A stretch of 64,000 nt of DNA, taken from positions 381,029 to 445,028 of the forward strand of contig NZ_RCDC01000005.1 of the NCBI RefSeq assembly GCF_003651185.1. The letters run 5' to 3'. The translations under genes were made by a program, and so were the position numbers. The notes under the pieces were generated by a model. It saw only the letters and a list, made by a program, of their open reading frames with translations. It did no database searches and was not told the DNA's origin. The stretch comes from Stenotrophomonas rhizophila (GTDB lineage: Bacteria > Pseudomonadota > Gammaproteobacteria > Xanthomonadales > Xanthomonadaceae). The stretch's first letter is position 1, and each line of letters starts with the position of its first letter. Of the stretch, positions 14,620 through 22,351 are shown piece after piece.

Positions 14620-14874
14620 CTACCTCAGCACCTGTCGGCAGTACTTCAGCCAAGCCTCGCTTTTCTCCACGAGCTTCTGATGCGCAAGTTGGCCAACCGG
14701 ATTCAAAGCAGAGTTCGTGCCGCTCACTGAGCGCGCTCTTGCGATTTCTTCTTCGATTGCGGCGAGTAGCTCGGCAGGGCGGGGATGGGTGCTTATGACT
14801 GCGGTCAGCACCGCGTCCAAGGTCTGCACCTGGCCAAACAAGGCCATGAACAGCGGGTCCTCTCTCAATTCCAT
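14620..14874 (-). CDS. Antisense-oriented small gene between cro and cII
   Basis: 84 residues from ATG 14874 with a perfect AAGGAGG 7 bases upstream. The product is acidic and helical (MELREDPLFMALFGQVQTLD, then HPRPAELLAAIEEEIARAR). It runs against the rightward operon that surrounds it, so PR transcription would be antisense to it and it should be expressed mainly in the lysogen. No family recognised. The plus-strand frames over it are not codon-biased. Confidence 0.7.
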   Translation of the reverse strand: MELREDPLFMALFGQVQTLDAVLTAVISTHPRPAELLAAIEEEIARARSVSGTNSALNPVGQLAHQKLVEKSEAWLKYCRQVLR

Positions 14875-15019
14875 GTCGTCCTCCTTGCGGGCTGTGCGTG
14901 TGGTGACCGCAGCCTACCGCAAGGGGGGCGACTCCTTCTTCCGTCCGTGATCTGACCGTATCCATGGCGCCCATCGTGCGCCGCCGACGCCCAGGCGTCT
15001 CCAATCGAGAAGTCCGCCC

Positions 15020-15463
15020 ATGAATGTTTCCGATGCCGCCTACGACACCGTCCACCAGCACCCGGGTGGATCGGTCGCGCTGGCCCCGCGTATGGGGATG
15101 TCCGACGCCACCCTTCGCGGCAAGGTCAATCCGAACACCGACCGCAACCTGCTGAGCCTGCAGGAGGCCGATACGCTGATGGGCAAGACCGGTGACTTCC
15201 GGATCCTGCACGCCTTGGCGGCCACCCACGGTTTCGTGGCGCAGCGTGTCGATGCTCCGGCCAGCGGCACGATGATCTGCGCGCTCCTGGCAGCGTCGGC
15301 TGCAAAGGGTGACCTGGCAGAGGTCATCTCCGCCGCCATGGCCGATGGCCAGATCAGCCCGAACGATGCTGACCAGATCACCCGTGCGTGCGCGCAGGTG
15401 ATGGCCGCGATCGTGCAGGTCAGCCAGCACGCTGAGGCAGCGGCGGCGAGGGGTGGGGCATGA
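15020..15463 (+). CDS. CII-like phage regulatory protein
   Basis: 147 residues resembling the phage regulatory CII family (Phage_CP76 type). The N-terminal HTH-like part has GSVALAPRMGMSDATLRGKVNPNTDRNLLSLQEADTLM split by a short turn, and the C-terminal part is helical and Ala/Gln-rich. Family members activate lysogenic promoters or act early in replication control. It is the first gene after the 145-bp gap that follows the antisense gene, and its stop overlaps the next start (ATGA). Confidence 0.8.
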   Translation: MNVSDAAYDTVHQHPGGSVALAPRMGMSDATLRGKVNPNTDRNLLSLQEADTLMGKTGDFRILHALAATHGFVAQRVDAPASGTMICALLAASAAKGDLAEVISAAMADGQISPNDADQITRACAQVMAAIVQVSQHAEAAAARGGA

Positions 15464-15546
15464 ATGCCACAGCGATGGCCCTGATCACCGTAAGGCAGCT
15501 CTGGCACATCGCCGGGGTGCTGCTGGTGCTGAAGGGGGCTGCATGA
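15460..15546 (+). CDS. 28-residue coupled peptide gene
   Basis: ATG 15460 overlaps the CII stop and the TGA at 15544-15546 overlaps the next ATG, so both junctions are 4-base ATGA overlaps. The peptide (MNATAMALITVRQLWHIAG...) is short and hydrophobic at its end. It may be a genuine small protein or simply a coupling device that carries ribosomes into the replication gene. Confidence 0.45.
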   Translation: MNATAMALITVRQLWHIAGVLLVLKGAA

Positions 15547-16397
15547 GTGTCCAGTTCTCATGGCAGTCGGCCGTGACCAAGTCGAACCTGGAGGGCTCCA
15601 CGAAGTTGGTACTGCTGGTGATCGGCACGTACATGAACCAGCACGGTGACGGCGCTTTCCCGTCCTACAGGACCATCGCCGCCGGTGCATCCCTCAACCG
15701 TGCGACGGTCATCCGTCATGTCGAAATCGCGGTGTCACAGGGCTGGTTGAAGAAGCGTAGCCGGGTCCGTGTAGTTTGCGGATCTGGCCGCATCGAAGCC
15801 GACTCCAATACCTACCAGATCGCCTTTCCGGTGGTCGCGCAGGACGACCAGGGTAGTCGCACAGAACAACCACCCCTAGTCGCACAGGACGACCACCCTG
15901 GTCGCGCAGGACAACCAGGGGTGGTCGCGCAGGACGACCCTAACACCCCAGCTTTAACACCCCAAGGAACACAAGAACCCCCCGTACCCCCCAAGGGGGG
16001 CGCCAACGTGGGTTCGAAGCCGAAGGTGAAGCGTCCCAAACGGGAGCTGATGACCTTCCCCAGTTTCGTGGAGGGCTGCCGAGCTGCCGGGGAGCGGATG
16101 ATCCGCCTCGATGACCCAATCTTCGATTTTGCTGAGGACGCCGGAATCCCGAAGGAGTTCATCGCGCTGGCGTGGCGCGAGTTCGCGATCAAGCACCGGG
16201 ACAGCGGCAAGCAGCAGAAGGACTGGCGGGCCCACTTCCGCGATTCCGTGCGCCGGAACTGGTTCAAGCTCTGGTGGTGCCCGAATGGCGGCGGCTGTGA
16301 GCTGACCACCAGCGGCGTGCAGGTGAAGCGGGAGCGGGATGCCGAGCGCGATCGTGAGCGGCTCGAGCATCAGGCCCAACAGGACCAGGCCGCATGA
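15543..16397 (+). CDS. Replication initiator with helix-turn-helix domain
   Basis: 284 residues. Residues 1-95 form an HTH_36-type winged helix (FPSYRTIAAGASLNRATVIRHV) typical of phage replication initiators. The centre (about 98-135) is a low-complexity linker with VAQDD repeated three times, encoded by the iteron array. The C-terminal part (about 160-250) has DPIFDFAEDAGIPKEF and WRAHFRDSVRRNWFKLWW, resembling DnaT-like or helicase-recruiting domains. The protein would bind the iterons within its own gene and load the DnaB-type helicase encoded two genes downstream, like lambda O. It overlaps both neighbours by 4 bp. Confidence 0.85.
   Translation: MSVQFSWQSAVTKSNLEGSTKLVLLVIGTYMNQHGDGAFPSYRTIAAGASLNRATVIRHVEIAVSQGWLKKRSRVRVVCGSGRIEADSNTYQIAFPVVAQDDQGSRTEQPPLVAQDDHPGRAGQPGVVAQDDPNTPALTPQGTQEPPVPPKGGANVGSKPKVKRPKRELMTFPSFVEGCRAAGERMIRLDDPIFDFAEDAGIPKEFIALAWREFAIKHRDSGKQQKDWRAHFRDSVRRNWFKLWWCPNGGGCELTTSGVQVKRERDAERDRERLEHQAQQDQAA
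15834..15946. repeat. Iteron array, probable replication origin
   Basis: Five direct repeats of the form GTCGCGCAGGACGACCANGG start at 15834, 15856, 15879, 15901 and 15924, alternating 22 and 23 bp. The period is not a multiple of three, so it is not selected by the protein reading frame. They lie in the middle of the initiator gene and are followed by an A/C-rich stretch of about 45 bp (15947-15990). This mirrors the lambda origin inside gene O. Confidence 0.75.
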
Positions 16398-17338
16398 GCA
16401 CCATCCAGCACTTGGTGAACGTCTCTGGCGGCAAGGACAGCACGGCGGTGTACCTGCGTGCCATCGAGTCGGGCCGGCCGTTCCGTGCGGTTTTCGCCGA
16501 CACCGGCAACGAGGACCAGCGGGTCTACGACTACATCGCCGAGCTTCCCGGCCGCACAGGCGGCCCGGTGGTGGAAACCGTGCGCGCCGACTTCGCGCGG
16601 CAGCTGGCGCAGCACCGCGCCTACATCCTGGAGCGCTGGCCGGGCGAGGGTATCTCGAACGAGATCGTTCAGCAGGCTGCGGCCCTCCACGAGCCCACCG
16701 GCAACCCCTTCCTGGACCTGTGCATCAGCAAGGGGCGATTCCCGTCCCGCATGGCGCAGTTCTGCACCGAAGAGCTGAAGACGCTGCCCATCACCCTGCA
16801 GGTGGTCGGGCCGATGCTGAAAACCGGGCCGGTCCTGCAGTGGCTGGGAATTCGCGCAGACGAATCCGCCAACCGCGCCAAACAGTCGCGATTCAACCGG
16901 CATGAGTCGGGCTCGATGGTGTGGCGGCCGATCTTCGACTGGTCCGTCGAGCAGGTGTGGGCGCAACACCGGAAGCACGGCATCGCCCCGAACCCGCTCT
17001 ATGCCCTGGGCATGGGCCGCGTCGGGTGCATGCCCTGCATCAACTGCCGGAAGAGCGAGCTGCGGAACATCGCCGATCTGTTCCCCGACCACATCGACCG
17101 GATCCGGCAGTGGGAAGAGATCGTGGCCTCGGCCAACAAACGCCGGAGCGCAACGTTCTTCCCGGCTGTCACCGACCCGACCGACGCTGACCGGCCAGGC
17201 AGCTACTCCCGGATCGACACGTTGGTCGAATGGAGCCGAACCGCCCGAGGCGGGCGGCAGTTCGATCTCTTCTTCCAAGCTCAGGCCGGCGGGGGCTGCA
17301 CGTCCGATCTCGGGCTCTGCGAAAGGAGCGCTGCATGA
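16394..17338 (+). CDS. PAPS-reductase-family (PP-loop) protein
   Basis: 314 residues. The PP-loop is SGGKDSTA (11-18). CTEELK (near residue 129) and a later four-Cys-like segment GCMPCINCRKSE (near 213-224) are also present. PAPS-reductase-fold proteins in phages often sit next to replication genes. They belong to a superfamily that includes sulfate-assimilation enzymes and DNA phosphorothioation enzymes (DndC). No other dnd or cys gene is present here, so neither pathway can be assumed. Binding of ATP or a related nucleotide and chemistry on nucleic acid are plausible. 4-bp overlaps at both ends tie it to the initiator and helicase. Confidence 0.82.
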   Translation: MSTIQHLVNVSGGKDSTAVYLRAIESGRPFRAVFADTGNEDQRVYDYIAELPGRTGGPVVETVRADFARQLAQHRAYILERWPGEGISNEIVQQAAALHEPTGNPFLDLCISKGRFPSRMAQFCTEELKTLPITLQVVGPMLKTGPVLQWLGIRADESANRAKQSRFNRHESGSMVWRPIFDWSVEQVWAQHRKHGIAPNPLYALGMGRVGCMPCINCRKSELRNIADLFPDHIDRIRQWEEIVASANKRRSATFFPAVTDPTDADRPGSYSRIDTLVEWSRTARGGRQFDLFFQAQAGGGCTSDLGLCERSAA

Positions 17339-18819
17339 GTGCTGTTCCCGAATACCTCGACAACGTCTCCCAGCTGCGCATGCCGCCGCATTCGGTCCCG
17401 GCCGAGCAGTCGGTGATCGGCGCGCTGCTGCTGGCACCTGAGGCCCTGAAGCAGGTCCGCGACCAGCTGGCGCCCGAGGACTTCTACCGGCGCGAGCACC
17501 AGGTGATCTACCAGGGAATCTGCGACGTTGACGACCTGAAGCGCGAGGTCGACGTGGTCACCGTGGGTGACTGGATCACCGCGAACGTCGAGGTCGGTGC
17601 GCAAGACCTGATCGCCACGGTGTACGAGCTGGCCAGCAGCACGCCGTCGGCGGCCAATGTCCGCGCCTACGCCGACATCGTGCGTAACAAGGCGCTGCTG
17701 CGGCAGCTGATCGACACCACCACGGACATCGCAGATAGCGCCTACCAGGCCAGTGACGATGAGGCGGAGGAGGTCGTTTCAGCATCTGCGGCGAAGCTGG
17801 CCGGCCTGACCGTGAAGTCCAGCGGCAACGGTGGGCTGGTCATGGTGCGCAGCGGCGTGCAGCGGGCGTGGGACGAAATGGAATCCCGCTTCCACGGCGA
17901 GGGCACGCTTGGCCTGGCGCCGCGATGGAGCAGCGTGCGCCGCAAGATTCCCGGCCTGGAGCCTACGGACCTGATCGTTCTGGGCGCGCGCCCGTCGATG
18001 GGCAAGACCGCGCATGCGCTGAACTGGGCGGAAGACGCCGCCGCCGGCGGCCGGAACGTCGCGGTCTTCAGCCTGGAGATGTCGGCCTCCCAGCTGAGCA
18101 TGCGGCTGATGGCCGCCCACGCCGGTGTCGACCTGAGCCGCATGCGTGAGAAGGGCGCTCTGACCGATGACGAGTGGGGCAGGCTGTCGCAGGCCCGTGC
18201 GTACCTGCACACGCTGCCGCTGGCGATCGACGACTGCGGCTCGCTGTCCGTCGACGCTCTGGCTGCCCGAGCTTCCCGCATGCACGCCAAGGTGGCGGGC
18301 GGCCTGGGCCTGATCGTTGTGGACTACCTGCAGCTGCTCACTGGCAAGGCCAAGTCCGAGAACCGCACGGCCGAGGTGTCCTACATCTCGCGGCAGCTGA
18401 AGCGACTGGCCAAGGATCTGAACTGCCCGGTGATGGCGCTGTCCCAGCTCAATCGTGGGCTGGAAGGGAAGACCGACAAGCGCCCCGGCATGGCCGACCT
18501 GCGTGAGTCCGGTGCGATCGAGCAGGACGCCGACGTGATCGCCTTCCTGTACCGGGATGACTACTACACCAAGGATGCCTGCGGCGCGCCGGGCATCTCC
18601 GAGTTGATCGTGGCGAAGAACCGCCAAGGCGAGACGGGCACCTGCTACCTGCAGCACCGCCTGCAGTGCAGCTCGTTCGACGACTACACCGGCCCGCGCC
18701 CGAACTACACCGTCAAGGCCACTGCGGCATCCGCCGGCGGACAGGATGAATTCGGCCTGCCGATGCCGCGCGGGCGCCGCCGTAGCAGCCGTGGCATGGC
18801 GGCAGGAGACGACGAATGA
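17335..18819 (+). CDS. dnaB: Replicative DNA helicase, DnaB type
   Basis: 494 residues from ATG 17335. The N-terminal DnaB domain begins PHSVPAEQSVIGALLLAPEAL. The RecA-like domain has Walker A GARPSMGKTAHAL (about 218-230), Walker B LIVVDYLQLL (about 325-334), then SRQLKRLAKDLNCPV, ALSQLNRGLE and the RESGAIEQDADV block. It would unwind the fork as a hexamer after loading at the iterons. Its length is close to that of host DnaB (about 470), so it is likely a full helicase rather than a loader. Confidence 0.95.
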   Translation: MSAVPEYLDNVSQLRMPPHSVPAEQSVIGALLLAPEALKQVRDQLAPEDFYRREHQVIYQGICDVDDLKREVDVVTVGDWITANVEVGAQDLIATVYELASSTPSAANVRAYADIVRNKALLRQLIDTTTDIADSAYQASDDEAEEVVSASAAKLAGLTVKSSGNGGLVMVRSGVQRAWDEMESRFHGEGTLGLAPRWSSVRRKIPGLEPTDLIVLGARPSMGKTAHALNWAEDAAAGGRNVAVFSLEMSASQLSMRLMAAHAGVDLSRMREKGALTDDEWGRLSQARAYLHTLPLAIDDCGSLSVDALAARASRMHAKVAGGLGLIVVDYLQLLTGKAKSENRTAEVSYISRQLKRLAKDLNCPVMALSQLNRGLEGKTDKRPGMADLRESGAIEQDADVIAFLYRDDYYTKDACGAPGISELIVAKNRQGETGTCYLQHRLQCSSFDDYTGPRPNYTVKATAASAGGQDEFGLPMPRGRRRSSRGMAAGDDE

Positions 18820-19370
18820 ACACGACCGCGATGGCCAAGGCAAAGAGGAAGCTGCGCACCAGGGACGTGAACCTTGAGGTGCGCAAGCTGGTGGACCCCG
18901 ATACGGGCGAAATGATCGGCGCGCTTGTGCCGGCGCACCAGGTGGACCAGCGGTCGCTGCGCGAGCGCAAGTTCGGCACCGGCAAGCTGTTGCGCGCCAC
19001 GCTGCGGCAGGACCGCAACCCGATGTTCTACCGCAAGGCCCACGTCCTCTCCGGCTGGCTGGCAGACAACGTTGAAGCATTCACTGGCCTGTCCCAGCAC
19101 GACGCCCTGAAGAAGCTGCAGGAGCTGTCCGGCATCGGCTGCGAAGCGGTGGAATACGACCTGCCGGGCATCGGCAAGCTGACCCGCACCGAGGCGGAAT
19201 CGCTGAACTTCGCCGACATGGACGAGGGCCGGTGGAGCGAACTGTGGGACGGCGGTACTGGCGACGGCGGCTGGATCGGCTGGCTGCGCCGTGAGGTGTT
19301 CGGCGGCTTAGCCGCAGAGAGCCGCGAGGCAGTCGAGCTGATAATCCAGAAGCCCCGGGAGGGCGCATGA
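18816..19370 (+). CDS. DUF1367-like phage protein
   Basis: 184 residues. The order GALVPAHQVDQRSLRERKFGTG followed by LRATLRQDRNPMFYRKAHVL fits the DUF1367 pattern (Gly-Leu-Val-Pro-Ala, then Arg-Asn-Pro with an aromatic-His/Tyr-Arg-Lys block). The C-terminal part is acidic and Trp/Gly-rich. Family members lie in the nin-like region of lambdoid phages; no function is established. 4-bp overlaps both sides. Confidence 0.65.
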   Translation: MNTTAMAKAKRKLRTRDVNLEVRKLVDPDTGEMIGALVPAHQVDQRSLRERKFGTGKLLRATLRQDRNPMFYRKAHVLSGWLADNVEAFTGLSQHDALKKLQELSGIGCEAVEYDLPGIGKLTRTEAESLNFADMDEGRWSELWDGGTGDGGWIGWLRREVFGGLAAESREAVELIIQKPREGA

Positions 19371-19948
19371 ACCACATCGAGAAGAGGGCGCGGGAGCTGC
19401 TGGCGATAGAACACCGCCACGACCAGCGACGCGCCAAGGGAATCCGAATCGGGCACAAATCTGTATCCCGAGACGACCACCTGGCGGTGTGTGCCATCGT
19501 CGCCGCCATCACGCTTCGAGATGGCGAGCTACTGGCTGGTGGGGCGGTCAACCTGCTGGGCCAGGAGAACTCCGTCATCGTCGCGGCCCAGATACTCGAT
19601 GTAGTTCCTGCGGCCGCACTCGGTGCAGACGAAGAAGGTGCCGTAGTGGTCGGTGGTCAGAGTGACCAATCCGTCGGCGTCGAGCTGGCAGAGGTCGCAG
19701 CGGAGCATGAGGCTGGTGTACACCTAGCCCATGACCGACATGTGACGCCGCAGTGGCAGCCGATTGAGTCGGCGCCGAAAGCTACGCGTTCGATCTTGGT
19801 GTGGTGCCCCGAGCGCCAGAACCAATACATGGTCTATTGGGACCGGTTGGGTTCGGGTGAGTGGCGAAACGTTGGCGGCTGTACAGTCCTGACCGAATCG
19901 CCTACCCACTGGATGCCGCTGCCGGCCCCGCCGGAGGTGTCGCCGTGA
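19367..19948 (+). CDS. Composite frame: phage N-terminal domain joined to DUF551-like C-terminus
   Basis: 193 residues in one open frame, in three parts. Residues 1-48 (MNHIEKRARELLAIEHRHDQ...) look like the start of a common phage protein. Residues 126-193 (PQWQPIESAPKATRSILVW... SPTHWMPLPAPP) are a DUF551-type domain. Residues about 55-120 are low-complexity and lie exactly opposite a convincing minus-strand zinc-finger gene (19529-19723). The plus frame may therefore be an accidental fusion through an inserted cassette. GTG 19742 is then a possible separate start for the DUF551 part (68 residues), although no good ribosome site is visible there. Confidence 0.55.
   Translation: MNHIEKRARELLAIEHRHDQRRAKGIRIGHKSVSRDDHLAVCAIVAAITLRDGELLAGGAVNLLGQENSVIVAAQILDVVPAAALGADEEGAVVVGGQSDQSVGVELAEVAAEHEAGVHLAHDRHVTPQWQPIESAPKATRSILVWCPERQNQYMVYWDRLGSGEWRNVGGCTVLTESPTHWMPLPAPPEVSP
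19529..19723 (-). CDS. Small zinc-finger protein in reverse orientation
   Basis: 64 residues from GTG 19723, or 59 from ATG 19708 (AGGTG about 11 bases upstream). CDLC (residues 9-12 from the GTG) and CTEC (33-36) form a two-knuckle zinc site, with HYGTFFVCTECGRRNYIEYL as core. It runs against the replication operon around it. Its composition is far more protein-like than the plus frame opposite it. A regulatory or nucleic-acid-binding role is possible; no family recognised. Confidence 0.6.
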   Translation of the reverse strand: MYTSLMLRCDLCQLDADGLVTLTTDHYGTFFVCTECGRRNYIEYLGRDDDGVLLAQQVDRPTSQ

Positions 19949-20169
19949 AGCTGGTCGGCAACTGCCTCGTTGTGGCCCTGGCCGCCAAGCTGATAGCCCC
20001 CCGCCGCGTGCGCATCCGCAGCATGCGTAATCGCGCCGGCCGGGTCCACTTCATGTGGGAGAAGGACGGCGTGCCCTACGAGTTCTACACGCCGGGGGCT
20101 TCGCGGTCGTCGTATCTCCGGAACTCGCTGCGCGTCGGCGAAATCCGCCGAGTCGGAGGAAGCCGCTGA
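19945..20169 (+). CDS. Small basic phage protein, unknown function
   Basis: 74 residues from GTG 19945, preceded by a strong GGAGGTG and overlapping the previous stop as GTGA. It has a short hydrophobic start (LVGNCLVVALAAKLIA), then a basic region (PRRVRIRSMRNRAGRVHFMWEKDGVPYEFYTPG) with strand character. An earlier in-frame ATG (19861) lacks a ribosome site. Function unknown. Confidence 0.7.
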   Translation: MKLVGNCLVVALAAKLIAPRRVRIRSMRNRAGRVHFMWEKDGVPYEFYTPGASRSSYLRNSLRVGEIRRVGGSR

Positions 20170-20582
20170 TGCGCCGCGCGATCAAGGCCGCGACCAGGTC
20201 CGAACAGGCATACCAGGACGCCGCTCGTGCGCTGGGCTGCGTGGTCTGCCGCTGGCGGCACGCCGCCGGCCTGCAACGCGGCATCGGCTGCGGCCCGGTG
20301 CGGATCCACCACCGGAACATCGGCGACCTGCATGGCCAGAAGCAGATCGGCCAGCACGCCGTGGTCGCCATGGGCGACTGGCACCACCAGGGCATCCCGA
20401 TGCCCGGCAAGAACGGCAAAGCCATGTACGCCATCTACGGTCCCAGCTTCCAAGAGCAGGCGCGCGAGTTCCGCATGTGGACCCTCGACGCGCTGCCCGG
20501 CCTCGGCCGCGGCACCGAGGCATGGCAGGGCTATCAGGACCAACTACTCCAGCAGTCAGCACCGAAGGACGCAGCAGCATGA
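20169..20582 (+). CDS. Ref-like / HNH-type nuclease
   Basis: 137 residues from ATG 20169 (TGATG overlap). The pattern CVVC, then IHHRNIG, GQKQIGQHAVVAMGDWHHQG and a final conserved Phe/Trp-rich region matches the phage recombination-enhancement (Ref) nucleases, which are RecA-dependent HNH-type enzymes. It sits beside the RuvC-like resolvase, so a role in DNA recombination or processing fits. Other small zinc HNH proteins cannot be excluded. Confidence 0.65.
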   Translation: MRRAIKAATRSEQAYQDAARALGCVVCRWRHAAGLQRGIGCGPVRIHHRNIGDLHGQKQIGQHAVVAMGDWHHQGIPMPGKNGKAMYAIYGPSFQEQAREFRMWTLDALPGLGRGTEAWQGYQDQLLQQSAPKDAAA

Positions 20583-20767
20583 ACGACGAGAAGCGATACG
20601 CCACTGCCCACGAACAGGGCCGCACGGCACGCCGCGGTGGGAAGCCGCGCAGCGCCAATCCTTACCAGGGCAGCACCAAGCTGGTCCGCGACCTGCACGA
20701 GCAGCACGACCTCGGCTGGCTGGCACAGGACAGCGAGAACGCGGCCGCACGCCGGAGGGCACGATGA
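20579..20767 (+). CDS. Small phage protein, unknown function
   Basis: 62 residues from ATG 20579 with ATGA overlaps to both neighbours. The product is hydrophilic and Arg/His-rich (TARRGGKPRSANPYQGSTKLV) and ends in RRRAR. It lies between the Ref-like and RuvC-like genes. No family recognised. Confidence 0.65.
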   Translation: MNDEKRYATAHEQGRTARRGGKPRSANPYQGSTKLVRDLHEQHDLGWLAQDSENAAARRRAR

Positions 20768-21273
20768 GCGCTCTGCGCCTGACCTTCGGTATCGACCCTG
20801 GCCTGAAGGGCGCGGTGGCCACGCTACTGGACGGCGTGCCTGGCCCGATCTTGGACTTGCCCACGGTGGACGTAGATGGCTGGGGGGAGATCGATGCCCG
20901 GCCCATCGTCCTCTTCATCCGCGAACAGCGTGCAAAGAACCCCGGCGCCTATGTCTCGGCCTGTATCGAGAAGGTCGGCGCGCGGCCAGACGACGGCGGC
21001 ACCAGTGCCTTCCGGTTCGGCCAGACCGCCGGCAAGCTCCAGGCCATCTTGGAAGTGCTGGGCATCCCGCAGACCCGGGTCATCCCGTCGGTGTGGAAGC
21101 GCTCCATGGGGCTCATCGGCAAGGACAAGGATGCGGCACGCCAACTGGCGCTGCGACGCTTCCCGTCGGCCGCCGGCGAGCTGAAGTTCAAGAAGCATGA
21201 TGGCCGGGCGGACGCGTTGCTGCTGGCGCTCTATCACGACTCCCACGACTGGGACGGGAAGCAGGCGGCATGA
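20764..21273 (+). CDS. RuvC-like Holliday junction resolvase
   Basis: 169 residues. Acidic active-site positions are visible in order: Asp in GIDPGLKGAVA (about residue 11), Glu in ACIEKVGARP (about 67), and the pair in KKHDGRADALLLA (about 148-151), as in RuvC/RNase H-fold resolvases. It would cleave branched DNA left by RecT recombination or replication before packaging. The first 6 bases overlap the previous gene's end. Confidence 0.85.
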   Translation: MSALRLTFGIDPGLKGAVATLLDGVPGPILDLPTVDVDGWGEIDARPIVLFIREQRAKNPGAYVSACIEKVGARPDDGGTSAFRFGQTAGKLQAILEVLGIPQTRVIPSVWKRSMGLIGKDKDAARQLALRRFPSAAGELKFKKHDGRADALLLALYHDSHDWDGKQAA

Positions 21274-21494
21274 CCGACAGCGAGGCGATCAGCAACCTCC
21301 GGCTGCGGAAGCGCTACCGCCTGCAGCTGCGGCGGCATGGCCGGTGCTGGGCCTGCCAGTTCCGGCAGCAGGGCACCGACGGCTATCACTGCAAGGGCTT
21401 CACCGCGCGGCAAGGCAGCTGCGACACCGACGGGCGGCTGCCCGTGTTCCGATTCGACGCTGCTGTACTGGAGGGCCTGCGCGATGCGCAATAA
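21270..21494 (+). CDS. Small Cys/Arg-rich phage protein
   Basis: 74 residues. An Arg-rich N-terminal helix (NLRLRKRYRLQLRRHGR) is followed by CWAC, then CKGF and SCDTDGR, which could form a small zinc site. 4-bp overlap upstream; its end overlaps the next start by 11 bp. Possibly a nucleic-acid-binding protein of the nin region. Confidence 0.65.
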   Translation: MTDSEAISNLRLRKRYRLQLRRHGRCWACQFRQQGTDGYHCKGFTARQGSCDTDGRLPVFRFDAAVLEGLRDAQ

Positions 21495-22050
21495 CGATCC
21501 GCTGACCGAGCAACTCCGCCGCTGGGGGCACGCCCAGGTGAACCGCTTTGCTCTGAGCCGCGCCGACCGCAGCGTGCATGTTCTGGACAAAGTCCGGGAC
21601 CATGCCCCGTTGACCCGGGAACGGGCAGCGCGGGAACTAGTGGGCCGGGATGGGACAGACCGCCGGCGTTTCATGGCCGCGCGCTCCGGCGTCCAGGAGA
21701 TGAGCATGCTGCCGATGTGGGCCGTCAGCCCTATTCGTTCGGCCAACGACGCTGATCACCCACACGACAACCCGGAGATAGCGGTGGACACCGGCACGCC
21801 CGACGATCTGCGCTGGGTGGATCGAGCGCTGGCCACTCTGTCGCGGCATCAGGTAGAGAAGGACGGAAATTTCGTGCTGCAAGGCCAACTTAGGGAGCTA
21901 ATTGTGCGAACTGAGTTTACGGTTTCGGCCAGCCAAGCAGTTAAAGCAAGGATGGTAGAAGAGCAGTACGGCGGAAAGCTAACCGTCTGGCAGTACCGCC
22001 GTGAGCTGCAACGCGCGTTAGACTGGCTTGGCGGCAGGATGGCTGCGTGA
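21484..22050 (+). CDS. Possible Q-type antitermination protein
   Basis: 188 residues from ATG 21484. The last 85 residues (RWVDRALATLSRHQVEKDG..., SASQAVKARMVEEQYGGKLTVWQYRRELQRALDWLGG) have the pattern of a DNA-binding helical repeat seen in phage Q/DUF1133-like proteins. The position, last but one before a promoter-terminator pair and the lysis genes, is where Q genes lie. I rate it as a candidate only. The C-terminal half of the gene is distinctly more AT-rich than the first half. Confidence 0.5.
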   Translation: MRNNDPLTEQLRRWGHAQVNRFALSRADRSVHVLDKVRDHAPLTRERAARELVGRDGTDRRRFMAARSGVQEMSMLPMWAVSPIRSANDADHPHDNPEIAVDTGTPDDLRWVDRALATLSRHQVEKDGNFVLQGQLRELIVRTEFTVSASQAVKARMVEEQYGGKLTVWQYRRELQRALDWLGGRMAA

Positions 22051-22063
22051 GAGAGGAACGGAT

Positions 22064-22300
22064 ATGGAAAAAACCCGAATTGACGTTTACAAATTGGGCA
22101 ACATCTGGAAGGTGCGGACGACCGTGAAGGGGGCGGTAATGTCTCCGAGCGACTCATGGATGAGCAGAACGGATGCGCTAGATGTGGCCATGGCAATAGC
22201 GGAAGAGCGATTTCGCGAGAATAAGGAAAGTGTTGATGTGTACTACGAGGAATCTGGCCGATTCATTCTCGTTGAGAAGGGGTTTCGCCATTTCACTTGA
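22064..22300 (+). CDS. Small phage protein, unknown function
   Basis: 78 residues from ATG 22064 with GAGAGGAA upstream. Predicted alpha/beta (IDVYKLGNIWKVRTTVKG, then a long helix and VDVYYEESGRFILVEKG), like many DUF2188-style small phage proteins. AT-rich compared with surrounding genes. It ends exactly where the -35 of the late promoter begins. Confidence 0.7.
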   Translation: MEKTRIDVYKLGNIWKVRTTVKGAVMSPSDSWMSRTDALDVAMAIAEERFRENKESVDVYYEESGRFILVEKGFRHFT

Positions 22301-22325
22301 CAAGTTGCACACTCAGACCTAGCCT
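22297..22325 (+). promoter_or_regulatory. Late promoter candidate (PR'-like)
   Basis: TTGACA (22297-22302), 17-bp spacer and TAGCCT (22320-22325). The -35 is perfect and the -10 matches at three of six positions. A terminator hairpin starts about 20 bp after the expected start, which is the layout of Q-controlled promoters. From here to 22602 I see no gene. Confidence 0.5.
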
Positions 22326-22351
22326 TTCAGCGAGCGTCAAGAATTCCCCCT

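Noticed and set aside
14549..14798. Plus-strand frame after the cro-like gene
   Set aside because: It runs opposite the minus-strand gene with the perfect ribosome site and has Ser/Arg-rich shadow composition.
16394..17338. Sulfate-assimilation CysH
   Set aside because: No other cys genes are nearby and the gene is coupled to phage replication genes; only the superfamily call is kept.
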